Origin: an uncultured Parabacteroides sp.
Lineage (GTDB): Bacteria > Bacteroidota > Bacteroidia > Bacteroidales > Tannerellaceae
Direction: 5' to 3'
Length of the DNA: 25,909 nt
NCBI GenBank assembly: GCA_900552465.1
Contig: URZO01000066.1
Coordinates: forward strand, 1 to 25,909
The notes under the pieces were generated by a model. It saw only the letters and a list, made by a program, of their open reading frames with translations. It made no database searches and was not told the DNA's origin. Numbering within the stretch: position 1 is the stretch's first letter; every line of letters starts with the position of its first letter. Position numbers and translations under genes: made by a program. Of the stretch, positions 8,931 to 15,831 are shown piece after piece.

Positions 8931-9737
8931 ATGGCAAAAAAAGTAAAGCCAGGCAAACTCAGGGGGCAGACGAACCTGAATAACCTGACTACCGATGAAA
9001 ACGATTACACGCTCAGTATAATCGGAGGTATGACCTATTCTCTGGACGATTTGGCACAGTTAGTCGTACAGGGAGGAAACACGACACAGCGCAAGGAGCA
9101 ACTGCTCGAAAGCTTCCTCCTGGTTGCAGAAAAAGGTGTCGAGATGGGCTTGCAGGGCAACAACATCAACTTCGACCTCTTCACCCTCCGCTTCGGCGTG
9201 AAGGGCGTCTTTAACTCCGCTAACGAACCGTTCACACGGCCCAAGCACGAGGTCACCGCCTCGATGGCAGTAGGTCCCGACGTCCGCAAAGCGATGCAGG
9301 AAACAATGGTCGAAAACATGGGCCCGGCTCAACACTACGCCCAAATGGACACCATCATCAACACCGTCAACGGCGAAGTGAACCGGAGCGTCACCTCCGG
9401 ACAAGTGCTCGAAGTGAAAGGCGTCAACCTCCCGCTTAAGGGCGCCGACCCCTCGGTCGGCATCTATATCCAGGAGGTGGGTGCTGCCGACGAAACCCGC
9501 ATCAAGGCCACCGTCATCCTCAACAACGAGCCGAAGCGCCTCATGTTTATGGTGCCCGCCGGGTTGAAGATCGGTAGTATGTATCAGTTGGTACATATCA
9601 CGCAGGCAAGTGCGGGAACAAGCTCTACGCAGTTGTTGAAATCTCCACGTATCGAGTTTGGCAGCAAGCAGTTGAAGTGCACCGACGGTACTCCTCTCCC
9701 GGAAGAAGGAGAAGAGGAACGTCCGGGCGAATTATAG
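8931..9737 (+). CDS. HU-like DNA-binding protein with C-terminal DUF4469 Ig-like domain
   Basis: A 268-residue protein starting MAKKVKPGKLRGQ. Residues about 25-130 resemble the HU/IHF-like domain of Bacteroidetes DNA-binding proteins (helical SLDDLAQLV...RKEQLLESFLLVAEKGVEMGLQG, then a beta-arm region FDLFTLRFGVKGVF and RPKHEVTASMAVGPDVRKAM). Residues about 155-255 fit DUF4469: GQVLEVKGVNLPL, GIYIQEV, VILNNEPKRLMFMVPAGL, YQLVHITQ, LKSPRIEFG. This HU-plus-Ig family is greatly expanded in Bacteroidetes; roles in genome structuring or recognition of invading DNA have been proposed but its biochemical function is unknown. The acidic tail EEGEEERPGEL ends the protein. It lies just behind the inverted-repeat cassette, so its expression is probably phase variable. 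Its coding DNA is clearly GC-richer than the cassette and the next gene's 5' part. Confidence 0.85.
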   Translation: MAKKVKPGKLRGQTNLNNLTTDENDYTLSIIGGMTYSLDDLAQLVVQGGNTTQRKEQLLESFLLVAEKGVEMGLQGNNINFDLFTLRFGVKGVFNSANEPFTRPKHEVTASMAVGPDVRKAMQETMVENMGPAQHYAQMDTIINTVNGEVNRSVTSGQVLEVKGVNLPLKGADPSVGIYIQEVGAADETRIKATVILNNEPKRLMFMVPAGLKIGSMYQLVHITQASAGTSSTQLLKSPRIEFGSKQLKCTDGTPLPEEGEEERPGEL

Positions 9738-9859
9738 ATAGTATCCTATCTGCGTCTGTGGATAGGGTACCATTTAACTACACGGATAGGATATTATCTG
9801 AACTCGTAGATAGAGTATCATCTAAATGTTTAGATACACTCTTATCTATTAAATCATAG
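9677..9859 (+). other. overlapping alternative-frame ORF with octapeptide repeats
   Basis: A second frame overlaps the last 61 bases of the HU-like gene (from a GTG at 9677) and runs through the five tandem repeats to a TAG at 9857-9859. Nothing shows that it is translated: there is no good start. It would be reached by a frameshift in the purine-rich stretch near the HU-like gene's end (about 9700-9720), which would replace that gene's tail by the octapeptide repeats. Several differences between repeat copies are synonymous (ATC/ATA, CTA/TTA, GTG/GTA), which hints at, but does not prove, past or present coding. Confidence 0.25.
9737..9856. repeat. five degenerate 24-bp tandem repeats
   Basis: Copies begin at 9737, 9761, 9785, 9809 and 9833, each exactly 24 bp and each starting GATA, with a common pattern GATAGnRTAnnATCT followed by a variable half. 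They fill almost the entire gap between the HU-like gene (the first copy starts on the last base of its stop codon) and the T9SS client gene. Because 24 is a multiple of three, one frame reads straight through as eight-residue repeats: DSILSASV, DRVPFNYT, DRILSELV, DRVSSKCL, DTLLSIKS, then stop. Confidence 0.8.
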
Positions 9860-9866
9860 ATAATTA

Positions 9867-12575
9867 ATGTATATGAAAACAACAATAAACAAGATTAAAA
9901 CACTTCGCAAGGCGATGATGCTTTTGACTTCGATTGCCTTTTTTTGTGTGCAGGCGGGGGCACAAGGGGCAAATGGACGGCTTAACATCAATGATGGTTG
10001 TATTACAATTACTGATGCAGGATATAAACAAGGTAACGATATCGATATAACCCCATATACCGGTGCATATACCATAACTCAAACGGATGTTGATAACAGT
10101 ACCAGTGATTCGATCCAGATAGTGAGCAGTCCCACAGGTGGTACTGATATTACTTTAGAAGGGGTGAATATTAAGATTGAGGAAGAAAGATTATCCCCTA
10201 TCTCTTTATCAGCAGGCGCAAATGTGAATTTGACGTTGGGAGAGAAGGATAATAAACTGATTTCTGATGCTCCCGGAGTGCGTGTTCCGCCGGGTGCGAC
10301 TCTGACGATTAAAGGAAATGGGAAATTGGATATTGAAGGTCTAAGTAATGGCGGTGCTTGTATTGGTGGAGATAGGGATGAGAACTGTGGCAAAGTAACG
10401 ATTGAAAGCGGAACTTTATTGCTACAGTCTAATGGATATGGAGCCGGTATCGGAGTTGGTAATGGTAGTCAGGAAAAAAATGCAGGTGAAATAATAATCA
10501 ACGGAGGTTACGTTGAAGTAAAAGGAGCTAGTGGTGGAGGTGCAGCGGGCATCGGTGGAGGCGGAAATGGCGGAAATAATGGAGGTTATGGCGGTACGAT
10601 CACGATCAACGGAGGAACCGTGATTGCCGAAGGTTCTGGCGAGGGTGCCGGCATTGGTGGTGGAAAAAATGGTGAAGGCGGACAAATTACCATTACCGGA
10701 GGGACAGTAGTGGCTATCGGAGGTGATTTTTATGGCTATTATAGTGGTTCCGGCATCGGTCCTGGTCAAAGCGGCAGTACAGCTACGGTAAGCATAACCG
10801 GAGGAGTGGTGACGGCCACAGGGAAAGGAAGCATGAAAGGCATAGGAGGAACGGCTACGATAACCGGCGATCCTGTTATTATCGCAAATAGTATAGATCA
10901 AACCAATAAGGGCACTTGGCAGGGTATTATCGTAGAAGGTAATGCTGGGCAGGTCTATGGCGATCAGACCCTCACGTCTAACTTCAAGATCGGTAAAGAT
11001 ACGACACTGACAATTCCTGCGGGAACGACTTTAACCTTGAATACGGGTGTCTACCTGACTAATATCGGTACACTTACGAATAGCGGGACATTGACCAACA
11101 ACGGGACGATCCGGACCGCTGGGACGATAAGCGAAAGAAGCAAGTTGACAGGCACGATAATTGATCTGGTACTTTTAGAGAACAACATGATAGAGGCTAT
11201 CGACGATCAGATCTATACCGGTTCAGCGATCGAACCGGCGATTATTCTTAATTCATATACCGAAATTACGGATTACACCATCTCATGCAGTGACAACATC
11301 AATGCCGGAACAGGGACGGTTACGGTTACTCCGGCCGAACTGGGTGCATTATATGGGGATCCGGTAGCGGTAACTTTCAGTATCAAGCCGGCAGAACTGA
11401 CTGTCACCCCAAAGTCCGGTCAAATTCTCTATAGAGGAGAGCCGATCTTGTACGATTATAGAGGAGCGTTGGTAGGAGACAATCCTTCGTTGACGGGTGC
11501 ACTGGCTCTGACAGGAAGTGGCGCCACTTGGACAATAGAGATAGGAACACTGGCTTCGGACGACAATAACTATGTGCCAGTGTTGGACCTTACGAATGTT
11601 GCTTTCACCTATATCGATCAAGACCCCGCATCTGTGGATGTGATTTTGACTCCGGACGGTAATGACGGTTGGCATAAGAGCAAGATCATCTTTAAGGCAG
11701 AGAACTTCGAAGCAGCCCTGACCGGCAGCACCGAGTTGAAGTCTGCTCCCGTCTATGGCGAGAGTTTCTCCTGGGACACCGATGGCAGCTACACCATTGC
11801 TTACAACTTGCGCCGTACGACGACACAGTCTGTGTATGGAAAGACGGCAACTGTGAAGCTCGATAAGACCGCTCCGGTACTTACCGCCCGAGTCAACAAT
11901 CTGGCATACACGCTCACCTTCAGTGATGCAACCAGCGGCATCAAGACATTGGAAATCGATGGAGTAGCCATCTCCCTCGCCTCCGGTGCTACCACCTATA
12001 GCGGTACAGGCCCCTCCGGAACCCATACCGCTGTCGTTACCGATGTGGCTGGCAACCAAACGAGCATTCAGTTAGTGTTGGGGGCGTATGTCCCGCCTGT
12101 CAGTAGCTATTATACCGTCACCCTGCCCGAAGTCGAAGGGGCGACCCTGAGCCAGCGGCCGGGCGGCCACACGGTAGAGGAAGGCTACGACTTCTCGTTC
12201 ACCCTGACGCTCGACGCCGCCTACGACCAGTCCGTCCCCGTCGTCACCACCAGCCGTGGCGAGACGCTCACGCCGGACATCGTCGGGCGCTATCGGATAC
12301 GGAACGTAGAGGAAGACATCACCGTCAGCATCACCGGAATCTTCCCCAACGACGACCCGACGGCCAATGCCGCCATCGCCGGCGAAGTGCAGGTAAAAGC
12401 AATAGGCTCTGTCTTATATATATACACGCCCAACGAAGTGCCCGTCTCCATCTTTACCCTTACCGGCATCCTGCTCAAACAGCAGCGCACCGCGGGCAGC
12501 ACGGAGCACAGCCTCCCGGCAGGGATGTATCTCATCCGGGTGGAAGGCAGGACGTATAAGGTGGTGATCAGGTAG
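9867..12575 (+). CDS. secreted glycine-rich beta-helix/Ig surface protein with T9SS-type C-terminal sorting domain
   Basis: A 902-residue exported protein (start at 9867, or more likely the Met at 9873, MKTTINKIKTLRK). The signal peptide runs to about residue 32 (FFCVQAGA/Q). Residues about 90-330 resemble a repetitive parallel beta-helix/carbohydrate-binding region with recurrent GAGIGGG and ITINGGTV units. About 430-570 resembles an MBG-type Ig domain (IKPAELTVTPKSGQILYRGEPI). Two further Ig-like modules follow (KLDKTAPVLTARV; VTDVAGNQTSIQL), then a repeat of the YYTVTLPEVEGATLS type. Residues about 830-902 fit a type A T9SS sorting domain (VSIFTLTGILLKQQ, LPAGMYLIRVEGRTYKVVIR). It should be exported by the Sec and T9SS routes and displayed on the cell surface; its ligand is unknown. 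Only 130 bp of tandem repeat separates it from the HU-like gene, and no promoter is obvious there, so co-transcription is plausible. GC content jumps from about 42% in the 5' part to well over 60% near 12120-12550. Confidence 0.85.
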   Translation: MYMKTTINKIKTLRKAMMLLTSIAFFCVQAGAQGANGRLNINDGCITITDAGYKQGNDIDITPYTGAYTITQTDVDNSTSDSIQIVSSPTGGTDITLEGVNIKIEEERLSPISLSAGANVNLTLGEKDNKLISDAPGVRVPPGATLTIKGNGKLDIEGLSNGGACIGGDRDENCGKVTIESGTLLLQSNGYGAGIGVGNGSQEKNAGEIIINGGYVEVKGASGGGAAGIGGGGNGGNNGGYGGTITINGGTVIAEGSGEGAGIGGGKNGEGGQITITGGTVVAIGGDFYGYYSGSGIGPGQSGSTATVSITGGVVTATGKGSMKGIGGTATITGDPVIIANSIDQTNKGTWQGIIVEGNAGQVYGDQTLTSNFKIGKDTTLTIPAGTTLTLNTGVYLTNIGTLTNSGTLTNNGTIRTAGTISERSKLTGTIIDLVLLENNMIEAIDDQIYTGSAIEPAIILNSYTEITDYTISCSDNINAGTGTVTVTPAELGALYGDPVAVTFSIKPAELTVTPKSGQILYRGEPILYDYRGALVGDNPSLTGALALTGSGATWTIEIGTLASDDNNYVPVLDLTNVAFTYIDQDPASVDVILTPDGNDGWHKSKIIFKAENFEAALTGSTELKSAPVYGESFSWDTDGSYTIAYNLRRTTTQSVYGKTATVKLDKTAPVLTARVNNLAYTLTFSDATSGIKTLEIDGVAISLASGATTYSGTGPSGTHTAVVTDVAGNQTSIQLVLGAYVPPVSSYYTVTLPEVEGATLSQRPGGHTVEEGYDFSFTLTLDAAYDQSVPVVTTSRGETLTPDIVGRYRIRNVEEDITVSITGIFPNDDPTANAAIAGEVQVKAIGSVLYIYTPNEVPVSIFTLTGILLKQQRTAGSTEHSLPAGMYLIRVEGRTYKVVIR

Positions 12576-12577
12576 AG

Positions 12578-12759
12578 GATGATTTATCGGTGTGTTTATA
12601 TCGACCGATGGTAACTCCTTCCCCTCTCGAGAGGGGGCAGGGGGTGTGTGAATTTTCATTGATAGACAGAAAGATAACACACCCCTTATCCCCTCTCGAG
12701 AGGGGAAACAGATACTCCCGACGCTATATCACAAATACGATACTCACCGATAAATCATC
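12578..12759. repeat. long inverted-repeat (hairpin) intergenic element
   Basis: Paired segments converge on a small centre: GATGATTTATCGGTG at 12578-12592 with 12745-12759 (15 bp, perfect), the 16-bp palindrome CCCCTCTCGAGAGGGG at 12621-12636 and again at 12690-12705, and GGGGTGTGT at 12641-12649 with ACACACCCC at 12677-12685. It begins 3 bp after the stop codon of the T9SS client and could act as its terminator. A half copy is at 1-70. The look is of a dispersed, non-autonomous repeat; no transposase is present. Confidence 0.8.
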
Positions 12760-13036
12760 ATTTGTTCTTATGTTCTTTTGTCCGACCCTTTCCATGTCAC
12801 CCAAGAACTCTGGAATCATATCCATGAGATCGAACAGGGACCGTTTATAACCGTCAGGCTCTACCTCCGGCCTAAGCTGGTGAGCGTTAAGCGCAGTGAC
12901 CGCAGTGAGCGTCCGCTGTAGGGGTCGTTCGCGAACGACCCTTACGACGCGACAGCGAACGAAGGGAACGGAGTAGCGAAGCAGGTTCGGCCTTGACCTT
13001 TTGGTTACTTTTGGGTCAAGTCAAAAGTAACAGTGA
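12760..13036. other. intergenic region with palindromes, no convincing gene
   Basis: Contains a perfect 20-bp palindrome GGGTCGTTCGCGAACGACCC at 12922-12941. A minus-strand frame through 12738-12890 stays open and gives a peptide like LFDLMDMIPEFLGDMERVG, but it has no good start and runs into the repeat element, so it may be a gene remnant or chance. The remainder is GC-rich spacer of the kind repeated between genes in this group. Confidence 0.5.
13004..13031 (-). terminator. hairpin just after trkH
   Basis: GTTACTTTTG at 13004-13013 pairs perfectly with CAAAAGTAAC at 13022-13031 around an 8-nt loop, 5 bp beyond the trkH stop codon. It lacks a U-tract on the minus strand, so it may be a transcript-end stabiliser rather than a classic intrinsic terminator. 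Confidence 0.4.
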
Positions 13037-14491
13037 TTATTGTTTCCAGAATCCCGGCAACAGAATCGTCAGCACCGTAAATATCTCCAGACGGCCTACC
13101 ATCATCAGGAATGATAGGAACCATTTCGATACCGTCGGGACATCGGCATAGTTACCGACGGGCCCCAAGCTACCAAGTCCCGGGCCGACATTGCTGATAG
13201 AGGAGATTGTCGCCCCGATGGTCTCTTCGAAGCCCATACCGTCGAGCATCAGCACCATACAGCTGAGGAAGACCAGGGCAATATAGGCAAAGGCAAAAGC
13301 CAGGACCCGGTGGACGATATCGCCGGAAATAGCATGTCCGTTCATCCGCACCGGGATAATCGCATGGGGATGCGTCTGTTTCTTGAACTCATTGAAGAGG
13401 TTCTTGGCCAGGATCACGAAACGCCCCATCTTCAATCCCCCGCAGGTAGACCCTGCACAACCGCAGACCACCATAAGGACCAGCGCCAGCAACCAGAAGA
13501 ACGGTCCCCAGGGGATATAGTCAGCCGTTGCGAATCCACAGGTGGACACCAGCGTCACGACCTGGAAGATGGATTCCCGAAAAGCTGTGCCGAAATCATC
13601 CACGATCCCCCTGTACATCACCCAGGCAACCGTCATGGCCGTGATGATCAGTACGAACCAGAAGAACCAACGCATCTCCTCGTCTTTGAACAGCCGCTTG
13701 GGGTTGCCGTTGAAGAAGAAGTAAATCAGTGTGATGTTGGTCGCCCCGATAAACATGAAGGCGGTTATGACATATTCGATATAGGCGGAATCCCAATAGG
13801 CTATACTGGCGTTCTTGGTCGAATATCCACCTGTCGAGATACAGGTGAGTGCATGGTTGACCGCATCGTACAAGTTCATCGGCCCAGCCCACAACAAACC
13901 GATCAGGACGATCGTCAGGAACAGGTAGACACCCCAAAGGCGCTTGGCAACCTGTGTCACACGTGGCCGGAAGCGTTCGTGGGTGATACCCGGTGTCTCG
14001 GCGTTGAACATCTGTGTGGCGCCCCCGCCGATGATAGGCATCAGGGCGACGGTGAAGACAATCATGCCGATACCGCCCTGCCACTGTGTGAGGCTTCGCC
14101 AGAAGAGGATGCCGTGGGGGAGCGATTCGATGTCGGTAAGTATGGTAGAGCCTGTCGTGGTGAAGCCGGACATGGTCTCGAAATAGGCATCTGTCACGTT
14201 GTCTATATAACCGCCCAGATAGAAGGGCAGCATTCCTAACAGTGAGAAAAGTGCCCACGTCAGGCTCACGGTCAACATCCCTTCGCGGCGTCCGGCGGTA
14301 TGCTCGTTGGCCTTCAGGCCGATCAGGGTGAAAAGGATTCCCGTCCCGAACATGATGCCGCTCGATTGCAGGAGCGGGTAGAAGTCGCTGCCTTTATACA
14401 GGAAAGCGACTGCCGTAGCTGCCAGCATAAACAATGTTTCGAGGATGAACATCATCCCCAGCATCTTGACTATAAAACGTATATTCAGCAT
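13037..14491 (-). CDS. trkH: Trk/Ktr-type potassium uptake channel subunit TrkH
   Basis: Inner-membrane pore of the Trk K+ uptake system, working with the cytoplasmic gating protein TrkA encoded directly upstream. The 484-residue protein is strongly hydrophobic and shows the four selectivity-filter loops of the superfamily: TTTGST (about 111-116), STGGYST (219-225), STCGFAT (316-322) and SNVGPGLG (433-440). The Cys cluster CGCAGSTCGG (about 343-352) follows the third loop. Length is normal for TrkH and the C-terminus FTVLTILLPGFWKQ is typical of the family. The ATG lies one base after the trkA stop codon, indicating one mRNA and probable translational coupling. Confidence 0.95.
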   Translation of the reverse strand: MLNIRFIVKMLGMMFILETLFMLAATAVAFLYKGSDFYPLLQSSGIMFGTGILFTLIGLKANEHTAGRREGMLTVSLTWALFSLLGMLPFYLGGYIDNVTDAYFETMSGFTTTGSTILTDIESLPHGILFWRSLTQWQGGIGMIVFTVALMPIIGGGATQMFNAETPGITHERFRPRVTQVAKRLWGVYLFLTIVLIGLLWAGPMNLYDAVNHALTCISTGGYSTKNASIAYWDSAYIEYVITAFMFIGATNITLIYFFFNGNPKRLFKDEEMRWFFWFVLIITAMTVAWVMYRGIVDDFGTAFRESIFQVVTLVSTCGFATADYIPWGPFFWLLALVLMVVCGCAGSTCGGLKMGRFVILAKNLFNEFKKQTHPHAIIPVRMNGHAISGDIVHRVLAFAFAYIALVFLSCMVLMLDGMGFEETIGATISSISNVGPGLGSLGPVGNYADVPTVSKWFLSFLMMVGRLEIFTVLTILLPGFWKQ

Positions 14492-14492
14492 A

Positions 14493-15830
14493 TTAATTAA
14501 AGTAGTCCTCCAATTTGCGCATAGCCGTATCCAAGCAGAAGACGACGACGTGGTCGTAGGCCTGGATCTGTGTATCTCCTTTAATCATCATCGGCTCGCC
14601 GTCGCGGATCAGTCCTCCTAAGGTCATGTCTTTGGGCAGGTTCAGGTCCTTGACCTGTTTGCGGGTGATGCGGGAGTCGGGGCGGGCCACGAGTTCCGCC
14701 ACATCGGCGTTGGCAAATGTAAGGCATTTTACGTTCGAGACGTCCGCATCCAGCAGGAACTGGTAGATATAGCTGGCGGCAATCAGCTTCTTGTTGATGA
14801 CCGAACCGATATCCATACTCTCTGCCAGGGGGATGTAATCTATATTCTCAATCTTGGCAATCGTCTTGAATACGCCGGCGCGTTTGGCGGCGAGACAGGC
14901 CAGGATGTTTGTACTCGAGTTCTCCGTCAGGGCGATGAATGCCTGCGCATCCTTGATGCCTTCCTGCATCAGCAGGTCGGTGTCGCGTCCGTCTCCGTTG
15001 ATGATCAGTACGTTTCCGGGGACGACTTCCGCTATGCGGTGGCTCTTTTCCTTATTGGTCTCGATTACCTTTACACGGATATTGTTGGGCAGGTATTGGC
15101 TGGCGCGGATGGCGATGCGGCTACCTCCCATAATAATGACCTTCTTAACCTCCGGGTCGCGCTTGCCGGCATGCAGCCTGACATCCTCGATATGGCCTTT
15201 GGTCGTAGTAAAGAAAACGATGTCGCCGGACTCTATCCGGTCCGTACCGCGGGGGATGATTGTTTCGTTCTGCCGCTTGATTGCAACAATATGATAGAGC
15301 TTCTGTTCGTTCAGCAGTTCATGCAGGAACTTGTTCACAAGCCGGGAGTTATCACGCACCTTGACACCTATCAGGATCAGGGCGCCGCCGAACAGTTCCC
15401 AGTACTGGCGGGCCCACGGACGCTTGACGGCTGTCACGATCTCACGGGCAGCCAACATCTCGGGGTAGATCATGGAGTTGATCCCCATTTTCTCAAACAG
15501 TTCCTTATTCTTGGGCAAGAGATACTCGTAGTTATTGATGCGTGTCAGTGTCTTACGGGCACCTAATTTGGAGGCCAGGATACTGGCTGCTACATTGGTC
15601 GTTTCTTCTGGCGTAACACTGACAAAGAGGTCCGCCTTCCTGATACCGGCTTCTTCCAGGTCCCGGATAGATGTCGGATTCCCGACCATAGGCAGGATCT
15701 CCATGCTTGAATTGGTGAAATTCAAACGTTCCTCATTCGGGTCCATCAGGATAATGTCCTGCTTTTCCTGTGATAACATCTTTGCCAGGTGGGTTCCTAC
15801 TTCACCGGCTCCGGCTATAATAATTTTCAT
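14493..15830 (-). CDS. trkA: Trk potassium uptake system regulatory protein TrkA
   Basis: Cytoplasmic NAD(H)/nucleotide-binding gating subunit of the Trk channel. The 445 residues contain the duplicated RCK layout: Rossmann domain with IIIAGAGEVGTHLA (3-16), acidic strand end D30 (IILMD), RCK_C at about 140-220, a second Rossmann domain KVIIMGGSRIAIR (230-242) and a second RCK_C at about 365-445. In the second half the canonical GxGxxG is weakened to GGSRIA, which is common in TrkA. It is spaced one base from dxs upstream and one base from trkH downstream, so the three genes form a compact operon. Confidence 0.95.
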   Translation of the reverse strand: MKIIIAGAGEVGTHLAKMLSQEKQDIILMDPNEERLNFTNSSMEILPMVGNPTSIRDLEEAGIRKADLFVSVTPEETTNVAASILASKLGARKTLTRINNYEYLLPKNKELFEKMGINSMIYPEMLAAREIVTAVKRPWARQYWELFGGALILIGVKVRDNSRLVNKFLHELLNEQKLYHIVAIKRQNETIIPRGTDRIESGDIVFFTTTKGHIEDVRLHAGKRDPEVKKVIIMGGSRIAIRASQYLPNNIRVKVIETNKEKSHRIAEVVPGNVLIINGDGRDTDLLMQEGIKDAQAFIALTENSSTNILACLAAKRAGVFKTIAKIENIDYIPLAESMDIGSVINKKLIAASYIYQFLLDADVSNVKCLTFANADVAELVARPDSRITRKQVKDLNLPKDMTLGGLIRDGEPMMIKGDTQIQAYDHVVVFCLDTAMRKLEDYFN

Positions 15831-15831
15831 T

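Noticed and set aside
9737..9856. CRISPR array
   Set aside because: The 24-bp units are contiguous and degenerate with no unique spacers, so they are simple tandem repeats.
12578..12759. Insertion sequence
   Set aside because: No transposase frame is present and the length is about 180 bp; at most a non-autonomous element.
13310..14239. Plus-strand frame of 309 residues opposite trkH
   Set aside because: His/Asp/Gln-rich antisense shadow of a membrane-protein gene; no domain seen.
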